Of a stretch of DNA of 64,000 bases, positions 22,151-35,900 are shown one piece after another. The position numbers and the translations under genes are program-made. The notes beneath the pieces were generated by a model. It was not told the DNA's origin, searched no databases, and saw only the letters and a list, made by a program, of their open reading frames with translations. This DNA is from Ceratobasidium sp. AG-K. Its lineage: Eukaryota > Basidiomycota > Agaricomycetes > Cantharellales > Ceratobasidiaceae. Each line of letters opens with the position of its first letter. Position 1 is the stretch's first letter. The DNA lies in the NCBI GenBank assembly GCA_037039685.1, contig JAWNGF010000010.1:496001-560000 (forward strand). The letters are read 5' to 3'.

Positions 22151-22209
22151 AAATACTAATAATATGACCCACTCATGACAAAAACCGGCATCTGTCCTGG
22201 AGCCTGCAT
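20002..22209 (-). CDS. CCT3: CCT3 (TCP-1 chaperonin gamma subunit), copy 2, one frameshift
   Basis: Complete exon set. Exon 1 starts at ATG 22209-22207 (MQAPGQMPVFVMN), exon 2 gives SGRKAQVANITAAK, and exon 3 has VADVIRTCLGPKAMLKM and DPMGG. Then come [27 protein letters not shown], the apical domain, LVPGGGAVEM, and a Gly-rich tail ending at TAA 20004-20002. Introns of 45-60 nt have normal borders, including a phase-1 intron inside GVS|DLAQHYL. One defect: at about 21181-21190 this copy has one base fewer than copy 1 between DWARI and EIEEEQ, shifting the frame. Unless that is a sequence error, the product is truncated at about half length. The subunit is part of the cytosolic TRiC/CCT ring. 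It is transcribed divergently from HOG1. Confidence 0.88.
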
Positions 22210-22335
22210 GGTGGATGCGCGTCGGGGTTAGGGTCGCGAGCCTAGAATTTACACCACAGCCACCTCACGTGATACACGTCATGCATGGCCCTGAAAAATG
22301 GCAATGACGTCTTGAGATCTTTGCTCTTGTCCGCC
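22210..22335. promoter_or_regulatory. shared divergent promoter CCT3 / HOG1
   Basis: Only 126 bp separate the two start codons on opposite strands, so both promoters and 5' UTRs must overlap. I see no clear TATA box. It contains CACGTGATACACGTCATG near 22266-22283, with palindromic CACGTG. Confidence 0.5.
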
Positions 22336-24013
<1,678 letters not shown>

Positions 24014-24041
24014 CCCGCCTAGATGAGATATTGAGACTCGA

Positions 24042-24059
24042 GGGGGGGGGGGGGGGGGG
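24042..24059 (+). repeat. poly-G tract (18 G)
   Basis: An uninterrupted run of 18 G in the short interval between the convergent HOG1 and ISWI genes. Its length is prone to sequencing error. Confidence 0.9.
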
Positions 24060-24290
24060 AACGATGGATATACACACGTTCTAATATGGGTTTACGTCTT
24101 TGAATTATGAGCTACATTGAATCTCTGAATGCATTCTGGATAATATTTCGATTGGTGCAATGATCGTGCAGCTTCGAATCACTACTCGTTTAGGGCCAAT
24201 CAAAGACTGATAACTCGAGCCCTGGTGCCTCGTGATAAACGTTTGTCGATCAGAACCATGAATTAAATAAGAGTGTATAACATGACATGT

Positions 24291-27200
24291 CTAGGTCTTT
24301 TTCCTCTTGCCCCCCTTGGCGACAGCGCCCTTGGCTGACCCAGGCGTCGACGCACGAGACTCGGCCTTGACTTGATCCAGAGGACGCTTCTGCTCGAGAT
24401 TAGCATACCGACAAGCCAAAAATTATAAATATTCACCTTGCCCTTGACAGCCGGCGCAGGCTTGGGTGCGTCCTCATCGTCTCCACCCGCACCATCCACT
24501 CCATACTCCTTCGCAATCATCCCCAACAACGTCGTACATCTCCGCCCAATCTCCTGCGGCGTCCGACTCTTGATGAACCAGTCGAACCTGAACACCGGAA
24601 ACTCGAGAATGTCCTTTTTGATCCGGTCGTACACGTCCTCGGCGCCGAGTCCATAGTGGTTCAGGCGGCAGAGTAGGTACCGGTCTTCTTCCTCCGAGTA
24701 GATCTTGCCTTTGGTCTGGTTGTAGTTCAAGTGCAGTTCTTGCATCGGGAAGTTGTACGCCGCGACTTTGCGTCGGAGCAGATCCTCGGTGAGGTTTTGC
24801 TTTTCGCGCTTCGTGTCGGCGTCTTCGAATCGCTGCATGATACGTTCCGCATCTACCCACGACGTTAGCCTTGGTCCAGCCATCAAGAGAAAAGAACTAA
24901 CCTGCCAGCTCCTTCCACCTCGACCAAAAGACCTGCGCATACTTGCGCACCTCGCGCGGACTCTTGCCATCAATCTCTCCCGCGATCCCATCCCAGTCCG
25001 AACTCCCATGACGCTCCACACCGCGCACAAACTGCTGAAAGTCGCGCTTGGTCCAGCTGCCAAACCCTTGCTCTTGCAGCTGCTCTTTTTCGGCTTGTTC
25101 TTCCTCGGTGAGCGGCTGCGCATTGTCGATTTGTTCCTGCTCGGCACGGCGCTCTTCTTCCAGCATTTCTGGCGTTTCCGAGTCGTCGACGGGTTCGCGC
25201 AGGGGGACCTGGATCCCTTGGGCTTTCTGTGGGAGGGTTAGCGTGGTTAAACGAGGGTTGGCGGGTACTTGCCTTCCATGCGGCAGTCTCGCGTTCTTGG
25301 AGTTCGATGAAGCGGGGAGAGAAGAACTGGTGGTCCTGCACCGCAAACTGCTTGGGCGCGCGGGGTACGCGGGGACCCTTGTCTGCCTTGGACGGACCGG
25401 CGCGCATCGCCTCTTTGTAGTACTGGTCGATGGAGTAGTTACCCTTGCGTTCACGTTTGGAAGGCTGGATCCAGTTGAGTCCAATGGTTTTGCGCTAGAA
25501 GGATTGGGTGAGTGAGGTTCAAGACGAGGATGGGCTACTTACTTTATTTTGGAAATCCTCGCCCTCCCAAGTCTGGATCATGTTCTCTGACTTGAAGTTG
25601 TTCAAGTCGTCCAGATTGAGACCAGCATACTTGGAGTTGAGCTCGGCGGTACGTTCCTCGCCACGCGCAATAATGGCCTCGATGTCATTGTCAACCATCA
25701 TGCTAAGCTTCGATTAGCATCTGTGTGGGGAACTAACGCGGAGAACTCACTTGTCGGTCGAGTTGACGATTTTCTCGGCACCATGTTGAATCATGTCGAG
25801 CAATTCCTCCTTGTTGGCGGCTACGAATCTAGTGAGCTACTGGTTACCTTGTGAAATTAATTTTATACCTTTATTGACGGCGGTCTGTCGGCCTTGCTGA
25901 ATGACAAGCTGATCCAGTCGCAGTTTCTGAGCCGCTCGCTCCAGCATACGCTCCTCAACACTACCCTAAAGTCGAATTCTGTCAGTTCCTGCTTGTGCTG
26001 GGTTAAGATGACAACAAACCTCAGTAATAAACCGGTACACATAGACCTGCTTAGTCTGCCCGATACGATGTGCACGATCCATAGCCTGCAAATCGGCTTG
26101 CGGATTCCTATCACCAACTCATCAGCAACCTAATTCAAGCCCCAACTCAAAGCACGTACCAATCGCTATCGTAAAGAACGACAATATCCGCCGTCGTCAA
26201 GTTGATACCCAAACCGCCCGCACGCGTCGTGAGGAGGAAAATGAATTTCTCGCTGCCGGGCTTGTTATACTCGTCGATGGCGGCAATACGGTCCTCGTGA
26301 GCAGTTCCTCCGTCAATTCGGCAGTACTCTAAGTCGGGTCCCAGGTCAGTAAACATCCGCCGAGGGGTTGCGTGGGACGTACGGTAGCTCCTGAACAAGC
26401 AGTAGTCCTCCAAAATATCAAGCACACGACTCATTTGACTAAAGATCAGGACGCGCGAGCCTTGAGTTTTCAAATGCCCGAGGAGCTTGTCGAGGATGAC
26501 CATCTTGCCGGCATTCTGGACCAGGTGCTCGTCAGTCGTATACGGAGGACCAGGTTCCTAGAATTCTCGTTAGAGTTGAATAAAAGCAACCAGAAAATAA
26601 ACATACCGCGCCGTCAAAGAGGTAGGGATGGCAAGTGACTAAATTGAGTACCAATTAGTATTCGAGTAGGCCAAGCAGCTGGAGAGAACCCACCTTTGCG
26701 CAGCTGCATCACAATGTTCATCAAGCGAGCCTTGCCTTCCTTCTTTCCACCAGTAAGACCTAGTATCGCTTGAATGAGCCCAAGCCAAGCCACCAGTCTT
26801 TCTACTCACCATTCACCGCCTCGATATCCTTCTCCAACACGGAGCGATACCACTTGCGCTGCATATCCGTCAAACCAACATAGATATTAATTTCCTTTTC
26901 TGCCGCCAAAAGTCAGATAAACTCCACCCAACAATTAATGCCACCACTCACTGGGCAAAAGGCTCTTCTCCACATCCGACTTGACACGCCGCAACAAAAA
27001 CGGCCGCAAAATCTTGTGAAGAGCGGCCACGACCGCCGCACTCTTTTCCTCTTCCGTCAACTCCTTGTCCTCGTCCTCGTTTTGAATATCCTTGTGCAGG
27101 AAACTATCCAGATCGTCGTAATCGCTAAACACCTCGGGGCAAATAAAGTTCAAGAGCGCAAAGAGTTCTCGCATGTTGTTTTGGAGGGGCGTGCCGGTAA

Positions 27201-28749
27201 TGAGGAGACGGCCACGCGAGGTGAATGCGCGCACGATTTGGGCGAGGAGCGAATCGGCGTTTTTGATGCGGTGGGCTTCGTCAATGACAATGTACTCAAA
27301 GGAGAACTTTTTGAGGTGATTCTTTTCGCGCAGGCAGATTTCGTACGAGGTGATGAGAATTTCAAAGTCTTGAGCAAGGATGCGCGAGGTGATGATATCC
27401 GCCTAAGAAGAGTTAGAGATGCGTGCGAGTGGGTGATTTGTGAGGACTTACGCGTTCTTCTTTGGTGCCTTGCAGGAGGCATACGTTAAAGTCGGGAACC
27501 CAGTGGCCAAACTCGCGCGCCCAATTCTGAAGTGTACTTTTGGGAACAACTACCAAATGTGGTCCAGGTGTTCCTTTGATGTGCTTCAGGTAGCCGAGGA
27601 ACGATATCGTCTGGAGGGTTTTACCAAGACCCTATTGACGGGGTTGGAGTCGTTCAAACAGTGATATTATGGGCACCTACCATTTCGTCGGCGAGGATAC
27701 CGTTCAAGCCGTTGTGATGCAAAGCAGTCATCCAGTTGAGACCCTGGATCTGGTACGAACGCATAGTTCCGCCCTTGACATCTAAATTCTCGTGAGTAGA
27801 GATAGCAAGGAAAAAGACAGTAACAACGTACAACTGGGAGACTCTTCAAACACAAATGGTTGATCATCGTCCTGGTCCGCACGTTCACCGTCCTTGAGCA
27901 TCTCCTCGTCCTCTTCCTTCTCGCTCTTGCGATGACGTGCCACCTTGTCGCTATATAACCATGAGCGTAGTCCTTGAAAAGCAACGGATTACTTACGACG
28001 CCTTTTTCCTACCACGACCTTTCGGCCGCTCCTTCTCTTGGGCGTCAGTGAGGGCAGCATACTCGGGGTCTCGAGCTCGCTAAGTGGGTTGTCAACAAAG
28101 GAATCAGGGATAAATCGATTCGCTGCACACCTGCATGTCCACAAAGTGCTTGAACAAGTCGGTCTGACCGAGCAAATACGAGTAGCGCTTCATGGCATCC
28201 GCCAGCTATCACCCACGATTAGCGTCATCATCCCCAAGAATTTACCCACGTACCTTTGCCTTGTCCATTGCCTTGCGCTTTGTATCAAAATGGGCGCCCT
28301 GCTTGTTCTTCTTCTCCCTGTTGTGGGCTGCTTGTTCTTTACGGGCTTTTGCCTTTGACTTGGACGGCGAAAGTGGCGCGGCAGGCTGTACCTCTTATTA
28401 GCAGCGAGAAACAGTAAAACTAAACAATTAGTACGCACCCTGTCCTCTTCTGAGTCGCTGATAATTTGTTCCTCTTCTTCGTCTACCTCACTCTCCCCCT
28501 CCTCGTCATCGGAGACCTCATTGGTGCTTGGCTTCTCGCTGGGCTGTATGTACATCAGTAAACGTCCCAGAGTGTACGTAAATACAAACTCACCTGACGA
28601 GAGATGTCCATGCTGTCAGGAATAAAGTCGCTGAGCTTGTCATCGTCCCCAGTCGCCGAGTCGACATTGCTGTTAGACTAGACACACGAGGATTAGGCTC
28701 TACGGTCTCCAATAACATTATTCTTCATTGAATAGCATACCTTTGGCAT
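24291..28749 (-). CDS. ISW: ISWI-family chromatin-remodelling ATPase
   Basis: A long gene with many introns. It starts at ATG 28749-28747 (tiny first exon MPK, then a GT intron) and ends at TAG 24293-24291. Order: acidic N-terminus with [14 protein letters not shown]; AutoN-like basic region; SNF2 ATPase with LRSYQ-type entry ([12 protein letters not shown]), Walker [12 protein letters not shown] split by an intron, DEAH box (near 27270-27290), [20 protein letters not shown]; helicase C lobe with [27 protein letters not shown] and DRAHRIGQ; then HAND, SANT ([16 protein letters not shown]) and SLIDE ([28 protein letters not shown]). Full length for ISW1/ISW2/SMARCA5-type remodelers, with a basic GKRKKT tail. 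It slides and spaces nucleosomes in the nucleus. I see no obvious disruption. Confidence 0.95.
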
Positions 28750-28945
28750 AATAACACGTAGAAATTAAGATGTGGGGAACGAGGGAAAATCTGGTGGCGA
28801 ATAAGCAACCAACAGAGGTGGTCGATGAGCGTGAAGTTCACTCAAGATCACGTGCCCCCACAAACTCGATTTTCGGACAACATGCAGTGCATTCAATCAG
28901 GGGTTTATGGTACATTGACAGGCGGTTGGTCTATTTTATTATTGT

Positions 28946-30358
28946 CTATTGCCATGCCCCCGCAACCTTTTCCGAGCCTCCCAATTGGCTCTTCTCGCCC
29001 GCATTCAGATGGCTCGACGCGCGCGGAGCTAGTTCGATAGTCTCTCCGCTTTCCAATTTCACAACGCGCGGTGGGAGTGGCTTGAGCTCGCCCTGTCGGA
29101 ACAGTTCTTGTCGCTTTTCGAGGTCTACGCTGTTGTTAGTCACTTTGAATCCATCTGCAAGCCTATGCGACTTGCCATGCGCCCACATCGCGGAAGCAAT
29201 GCGGTTCGAGATGGTCATTCCAATCCCAATGATCGGAATCGACTCGAAAAGCGCCGCCGTGAACCCAAAGGCTTCCGGAACCATCAGTTCAAGCCAAGTT
29301 CAGCTAGCTCAGCGCCACTTACCCGATAATCCCATTTCCTCTCCTCCATGTACGTCGCAATTTGTGCCGGCGTCATCTTCTTCAATTTAAAGTACTACAC
29401 CAAACCTATCAATAACCGCCAACTCCTCCCATTCCAACACTCACGGGTGCATGCAACCCCCTCGACGTACTCAACGCCTTCATCCACGCCGAAATCCCAA
29501 GTCCCAAAAACGGAATAAAATTCAACGGAGCGAGGACCACTACCAACCCATCAAAACCAACTCTCACCCAAGCCGCAGAACTCACATTTACTAATCGCAA
29601 TCCGTATCATCGTATTCCCAACCCACTTTTCCCATTTCGGAGGCGCTGGGTCTGCTCGGGGTGGTTTCTGCCATTCTACTCGCTCTATTGAGTCATGGCC
29701 GAGGTAAAGGGAGGAGAACATACCCTCGACGTACGCTCCCCAAAACTCGGCGGGCTTTCCGCGCGATGCTAGGGTCTGATCCCAGGCACGTTCTCGTGCG
29801 ATGCGGAGATTGCGGGAAAGGAAGAAATAGAGTATGCCAGTTATTTGGTCTCCAAGGAATAGTAATGTCGCATCTAGGGGAACATTCAGTGGGTCACACG
29901 TCCGCTGGAACGAGCTTGCTCACAAGTTCCGATGTCAAGTGGGACCTGATATCCAAAAACACTGTCTGTTGACAAACCAGTAAACCGCGGCGAGCTAGAA
30001 TCGAGTTCATATCATATCTTGTTTAGATACTAAATTCAGTACTCACTTTAATAAAAAGTACCCGACAAAGGCCTTTTGAATCTTCCACGTCAAAGCAGCC
30101 TATCCGACCATGCTAAATGAGCACAATCCGGTTTCACTTGCTTAGAGCCCGCTCACCCAGACGAGTCCAACGATACCACCACGCCTAACACCATGACGAC
30201 ATTTGTCCCTACGTAGCGCCGTCCCGCACTCAGTTGATTCCCGGGTCGCAATTACCCAGGACTCACCACACAGGCTTCCGAATCGAGGGATCCGTCAACA
30301 GTCGATATATCCCCACCACACAATACACCGGTGGAAGAGTCAACAATTCTTGAGGCAT
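28946..30358 (-). CDS. EI24/RRT8-like multipass membrane protein
   Basis: About seven exons. Start ATG 30358-30356 (MPQELLTLPPVYCVVGIYRLL). Exon 2 gives DKCRHGVRRGGIVGLVW. Later exons give LTWKIQKAFVGYFL, DPLNVPLDATLLFLGDQITG and KPAEFWGAYVEG. A hydrophobic segment follows (DGLVVVLAPLNFIPFLGLG), then a KKMTPAQIATYMEERKW block, a final membrane region (FESIPIIGIGMTISNRIA), and a charged C-tail ending at about 28946. The repeated Pro-containing hydrophobic segments and the RHGVRRGG motif resemble the EI24/RRT8 (Lds) family linked to lipid droplets and the spore wall in yeast. Assignment is by recollection of family style, not by search. Confidence 0.55.
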
Positions 30359-31042
30359 TTAGAGCCAAGTAGCTAGATGTCGAACAAGTACGAGTTTACG
30401 ACGTGGTGAAGCAGATATACCCGCCAGCCAGGCGATGCAGGTGGCCGCCGAATTCCAAGAATAACGTGAGTGAATGAGTTTCATTAAGCGCTGTGACGTG
30501 ATATCGTGTCGGCTGATGTAATCCTTTGGCTGGACGCATAGAGCCCCCTCCGCGCGGCGCGCGATGCCTCTGTATTTTCACCGATGGCAACGTATCCCGA
30601 TGATCATACCAAATCATAGCATCGCTAGACCAGAAGGAACGTTTTGTATGCCTCCTGTTGAACCGTGGTCTGCAGAACAGGTGTGGGAGTCGTGAGACGG
30701 TCTGTGCACATCCCCATACGCGAGGCTTCAATTAGTGTGATTATATGACCAACAACGTCAATGATGCGCTCGACGAGCTCTTCCCCACCGAGTCATTCCA
30801 AGGCCAATTTCATTTCATCGTGTATATCATTTTATTCAATCCTACAATCAATCAGAAAACGTTTATGAACATCCTGAGGCTGGCTCGGGGAGAAAATAAA
30901 ACAGACAGCAAGCAACACAGAGGTTAAGAAAAGCACAGAGGGCACAAAGCTACAACACCAAAGCAACATAACACAGCATACATCAAGTTTCAGTTTCACA
31001 GTTAAGCAGCCTAAATCAAATCAATATCAACCCAATCCAGCT
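30359..31042. other. intergenic, no gene seen
   Basis: Holds the upstream region of the EI24-like gene and the 3' flank of the FtsJ-like gene. Only short shadow frames. 30880-31030 is A-rich and probably 3' UTR. Confidence 0.4.
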
Positions 31043-32198
31043 CTAGACGGCAATGCCTTTGAAGGAGAGGAAGCGTGTGAGACCCTCGGCTTGGATCCGC
31101 CACATGTGCTTGCCCAAACGGGCGATCTGGGCCACTCCATCGGGTTTCATGACGTCTTCCCACGGAGTGATCAAGTCCCACTCGGACAAATTGATTTCCC
31201 GCCCGTATCCAGCCTCGCCGCCGAACGTCATCTTGTACCACAGCAGCTCGAGCCCAGCGACGAGCTGCCGATAAGTGGGACTACCAACGTTTATTCCCTT
31301 GGCAAGAATATAGAAGGAGCTGCGAGACCGGTGGATGGTCTTGGATTTGATTGTGTGCGTGAACTCGGAGATGCGGCAGAGGGCGAGGAGGATGCGGGCG
31401 GTCAGCGAGCGCTCGGCGTGGGAAAGCTTGAGGAAGATCTTGCCGTCATCCTGGACCGCGTAGAGAGTCAAAAGGATCTGAGAGATGAGAAGCCGGTTCC
31501 AGTTCCACGGACGAAGCTCGTTGTCCGGGTTGAGGCGGAGGTGATGCGCGTCGGCAACGACAAAGTCGAACGAATTGAGTGGGAACGGGATAGGGGGGAG
31601 GCGGAGCGGCATCGATCCTTGCGCGAGGTCCAGGAGGGAAATATCCGTCAACCGAAGGTCAAATCGGCGACGAAGGCTTGGAGGTATCGCAAGACCATAT
31701 CCACCGTCGGCCCCAGGGAGCGAAATTCCCATTCCCGTCGCATACGGGCAGGTTTTAAGAATATAGGTCGAGTAGCCGCCAGGGCAGCATCTATCAATCC
31801 AGGTAACAGTTAGTAGAGGTGTGACACAGGTACGAGGCACACAAACCCTATGTCGAGGAACCGCTGCGTACGCACAAACTGCCTATTGGCATAGTCCATG
31901 TTACGGAGACTATGATACATTGGCCAGAGCCACATATCATCGTTGTCCTTGTGTTTGACATAATCGGCCTCGAATCGCTGATGCTTGAAGTGGTCATGGA
32001 CGAGCGACGAGGACCATCCCTAGGTATGGACGACTGCTCAGCGATGCGGCCATGCAGGTAAAACTGGATAGCACTTACCAGCTTGCGGACCCGGTTGAGC
32101 TCATTTAGAACAGTGCAATCGCTGCGCTGGATAAGCGCATCAGTGAGCTCGTGCGTCAACTGAATCTCGGTGACGGGTGCGAATTCAAAGTCGGACAT
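31043..32198 (-). CDS. FtsJ-like SAM-dependent methyltransferase
   Basis: Three exons: 32198 to about 32080 (MSDFEFAPVTEIQLTHELTD), about 32020-31850 (WLWPMYHSLRNMDYANRQF), and 31812-31043. The SAM-binding loop reads FLDIGCCPGGYSTYIL, where the expected DLCAAPGG-type motif is DIGCCPGG, split by the second intron. Next comes DFVVADAHHL (acidic loop), then LLISQILLTLYAVQDDGKIFLKL and the Lys/Glu-bearing core typical of RrmJ/FtsJ folds (SKTIHRSRSSFYILAKG). The N-terminus lacks a targeting signal I can recognise. The substrate (rRNA, tRNA or cap) cannot be told from sequence. It ends at about 31043 with LSFKGIAV. Confidence 0.7.
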
Positions 32199-32928
32199 AG
32201 TAATGTCGAGATGTAGAGGTCAGTATTCAACGGGTAGGGCAGGTGCACGAAGTAAAATGTGGGATGTGAGAGGGAATCTGTGGCCTAGAGGATAGATTCA
32301 TTGAGTGGAGGGGATTATATGGTTCCCGCCACCTGATTCGTGGCTGTGCTCATCGGGTGGCTAGTCAAGTGACCATTGCAGGAAGTGCTGGAATCTTCCG
32401 GCAAGCCCATCAATCGTACAGATTGGGCAGGCACATACGCAATGGAACCTGCGTTTTGATACACGAGTTGCGCGAGTCATTAAGAGCGGGTTCATCTCAG
32501 TTGGTTGGCCTGCGGGCCGCAGTGGTCAGTCGTATGACGTTCGGGCAAACGAATGGTCATTGGCTGTAATCAATTCCGACGCAGGAGTTGCATGAGTGAT
32601 GTTTCTGAATTCAACAGGCACTACAAATACTGGGATGATGTGGGACCGCGGGGTTCAGGCTGGTTTCTCGGGCCTGCATACACAGCAGCACCCTCTGCCC
32701 AGCTCCAAATACCCCTTCAACGTTTCGATTGCGCCTCCAATACCACCTTTCCTGTATTCCACGCCCAGATGATATTTTATAATGAAACCTAACCAACGCG
32801 AAAATACATTTTTTACATATAACTTGAAGCGAAGCCTCCACCCGGGAACACCAGACCATTGAGATCGAGTACGTACAAGTATATGGCAATCAAGTACAGA
32901 GGAGAGCATAGAAATGACCATAACCAAA
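32199..32928. other. intergenic, no gene seen
   Basis: Between the FtsJ-like start and the 3' end of the second NACHT-WD40 gene. No domain or splice-supported frame. Confidence 0.4.
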
Positions 32929-35900
32929 TTACGAATTAACATAGCATCGACTCCAGTGCTCACCGAGCACCATACTGGAATAGTCAACCTGGAGAGAACC
33001 TGGCGGTCCAATCACGTAAGAATGGTACAAACGTGGCAGAGATGAACGCAAGTGTTGTGGTACCCAAAATAGGGGCTGGCCGACTTGATTCACCACCCAT
33101 CCAGAGGCTCTTACGTCCCACTTTCCCTCGAGAGCCAAGTCAGGCGAAGCGACGACAGGCAAAATGTTGATAGAGCGGATCGTGCTATCAAAAGAGCCTG
33201 ATACAATACTGGCATTGGTAGGAGAGAATGCAGCTGATTTAACCGACCACGTATGTCCTTCGTATGGTCCAGCAAGCAGGGAACCGCTCTGAGCGTCCCA
33301 GACGCAGATCGTGTTGTCGTGGGAGCCGGAAACGACTCGGGTGCTATCAGAAGAAAACGCTACTGAGTTGACTGAACGAGTATGGCCTTCGAAGGGACCA
33401 GCAATTAAATTGCCGTTCTGAGCGCTCCATATGCATATACTATTATCCCAAGCACCAGAGACAATACGCGTACCATCGGGTGAGAACGCGACTGAGTTGA
33501 CTGACTTTGTATGCCCGATAAAGGGACCAGCCAATTTCCTCCCACTTCGGGCACCCCAGAGATAAATTGTATTATCATTGGCGCCAGATACGATGCGCTC
33601 ACCATCCGGGGAGAATGCTACTGAGTTGACCGACCAAACATGCTCTTTGAACGGGCCAGCAAAAAGGCTTCCGTCATGGGAGTTCCATACCCGAGCTGTG
33701 TAGTCGTGGGATCCGGAAACAACGAGTCTACCGTCTGGAGAGAACGCCACTGACAAAACAGAATTCGTATGGCCCTTGAACGGACCGGCGATAAGTTCGC
33801 CATCATGCACGCCCCAAACACAGATCAACCTGTCTGAGGAGCCGGATACCATTCGGCATCCATCGGGAGAAAAATCTACCGTATTCACCCAGTCGGTATG
33901 CCACTTGATTGGTCCAGTTACGAGTTTCCCGTTCGTTGCGTCCCACACGCAGATCATGTTGTCATGGGACCCGGAGGCTATAAGTGCGCCATCGGGCGAG
34001 AACGCTACGGAGAGGACTGAGCTAGTGTGACCATTAAATTGCTCTGTAGTGCGGTTATTGGCTTCAAGTTGAACTACCCATACGCATATTGTATTATCTC
34101 GCGAGCCAGAGACGATCTGAGCGCCATCGGGGGAAAATACCACCGACCGGACCCAGTCAGCATGCCCTTTCAACGGCCCAGCAACCAAACCGCCATCTTG
34201 GACACACCATACACAGATGGTGTTATCCTGTGAACCAGAAGCGATACGAGTGCCATCTGGGGAGAATCCAATCGACAGTACTGAGTTTGTGTGGCCCCGG
34301 AATGGCATGCCAGCAGTGAGCTCTTGACCTTGGTAGCTCCAAACAATAACAGTCTTATCGGAGGAGCCCGAGGCAATGCACTTGCCATCGGGGGAAAATG
34401 TCACTGTAGTTACTGAGTCGGTATGTCCAGTGAGCGGGCCAGCAATGCACTTGCCACTCTGGGTACTCCAAACGCATATGGTGCTGTCATGGGAGCAGGA
34501 GACAAGACGGGCGCCATCAGGCGAGAATGCAACCGAATTTACTGACCAGGTATGCCCCCGGAATGGCGCTGAGATAGTCCTGCCGTCCTGGACACGCCAG
34601 ACATGAATGGCGCCACCGAAGCAGCCTGAAGCGAGGCGCATGCCGTCAGGGGAGAAAACTACCGAGTTGACTTCCCATTGATGCATTCTGAATGGCCCGG
34701 CAGCAAGTTTTCCGTCCCGCACATTCCACAAGCGTATCACACCCCCCTTACACCCGGAGGCTATAAGCATGCCATCTGGAGAGAATGCCACTGAATTGAC
34801 TGGCTTGAAATGGCCTTCAAACGGGTTGATCACGAAACTTCCGCTTTCTTGATCAAGTATTCCAATAATTCCTCGTTTGGAGCTACTAGTACCACCAAAA
34901 GCTATGAGCCTGCCATCTGGTGATGTAGCAATTGATTCGACGCTGCAGTCTGCATCCCAACTCGCAATTGCTGCGGTCCCCCTGTACTCTGTTGCCGTTC
35001 CGCTAACTTTCATGAGGTTTTTCATGCGGGGCCAGTAATGGCTGTATATCAAGCTGGACTTGTGGGAGAATGGGAGGACCGAAATATATATGTGGGGAGT
35101 GGAAAGCGAGACCGGGTTCGAACTGAAAAGCATTACAAAGTCGTACGCGTCGGAGGTGAGTTTGGATAAGCTATGCGAAATTTTTGTGGTCTGTTTAGTT
35201 CCCCAAGTTAATAGCAATAATTATGTGGTTTCAAACTGGTTGCTCACGTGTGCTGCCAGCCACGATTGTACTTTTCGTAGTATAAAAACGCCAAGAGTCC
35301 TAAAATTTTCCAAGTTCAATACCTCCATCCAGTGCAACAAATGGTTCAGGAAGAAATCCTCGAGTAGCTTGTACAGAGTATGGGTAGGATCGCCAGATGA
35401 GAGGTGATTACCCCAGTGCCGGCAAGCATAAGAAAGCGGCCGGGAAATGTAAGTTCCCACGCGACTCTCAAGGTCTACGATGTCTCTATCCAGTGTAAAT
35501 GAGGAATCCAATCTACAGATATTGAAACGCAATTCCAGTCGTATCACTTCGAAACATCGTTTGGCTAGAAGTAGAGGATGAGCTTTCATGTCACAGAAAA
35601 AGTGGCGTGAGCGTTCTTGGGAAAAGACGAAGTCGGGGAATGATGCGTGGAGTGCTGTGACTCGCCCGTTATTATCTGAGACGTGTAGAATGGACCGTAG
35701 AGACTGTAATACCACCATTGTGTTCTCCTCCTCGAGTCCTGCCAATGTGGCAAGAGTTTGAACGGTGACAGGCTCTCGGGCACAGACACTCGTCCAGAGA
35801 ACGTTCTTGAATCTGTTTCTTTCGACCACTTCTAAGGCGTCATCATCCAAAGCTCTCTCGAGTATAGTTCTGTACAGTTCGTCAAGTTCGGCATACATCT

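Noticed and set aside
24753..25515. Plus-strand frames of 155-162 codons
   Set aside because: Antisense to ISWI SANT/SLIDE exons. The amino-acid composition is shadow-like.
31091..31813. 240-codon plus-strand frame
   Set aside because: Opposite strand of the FtsJ-like exon, which has the SAM-binding loop.
35100..35125. GGGTTCGAACTG resembling a tRNA T-loop
   Set aside because: It lies within the NACHT-WD40 gene 2 coding exon, and no anticodon arm or acceptor pairing is present.
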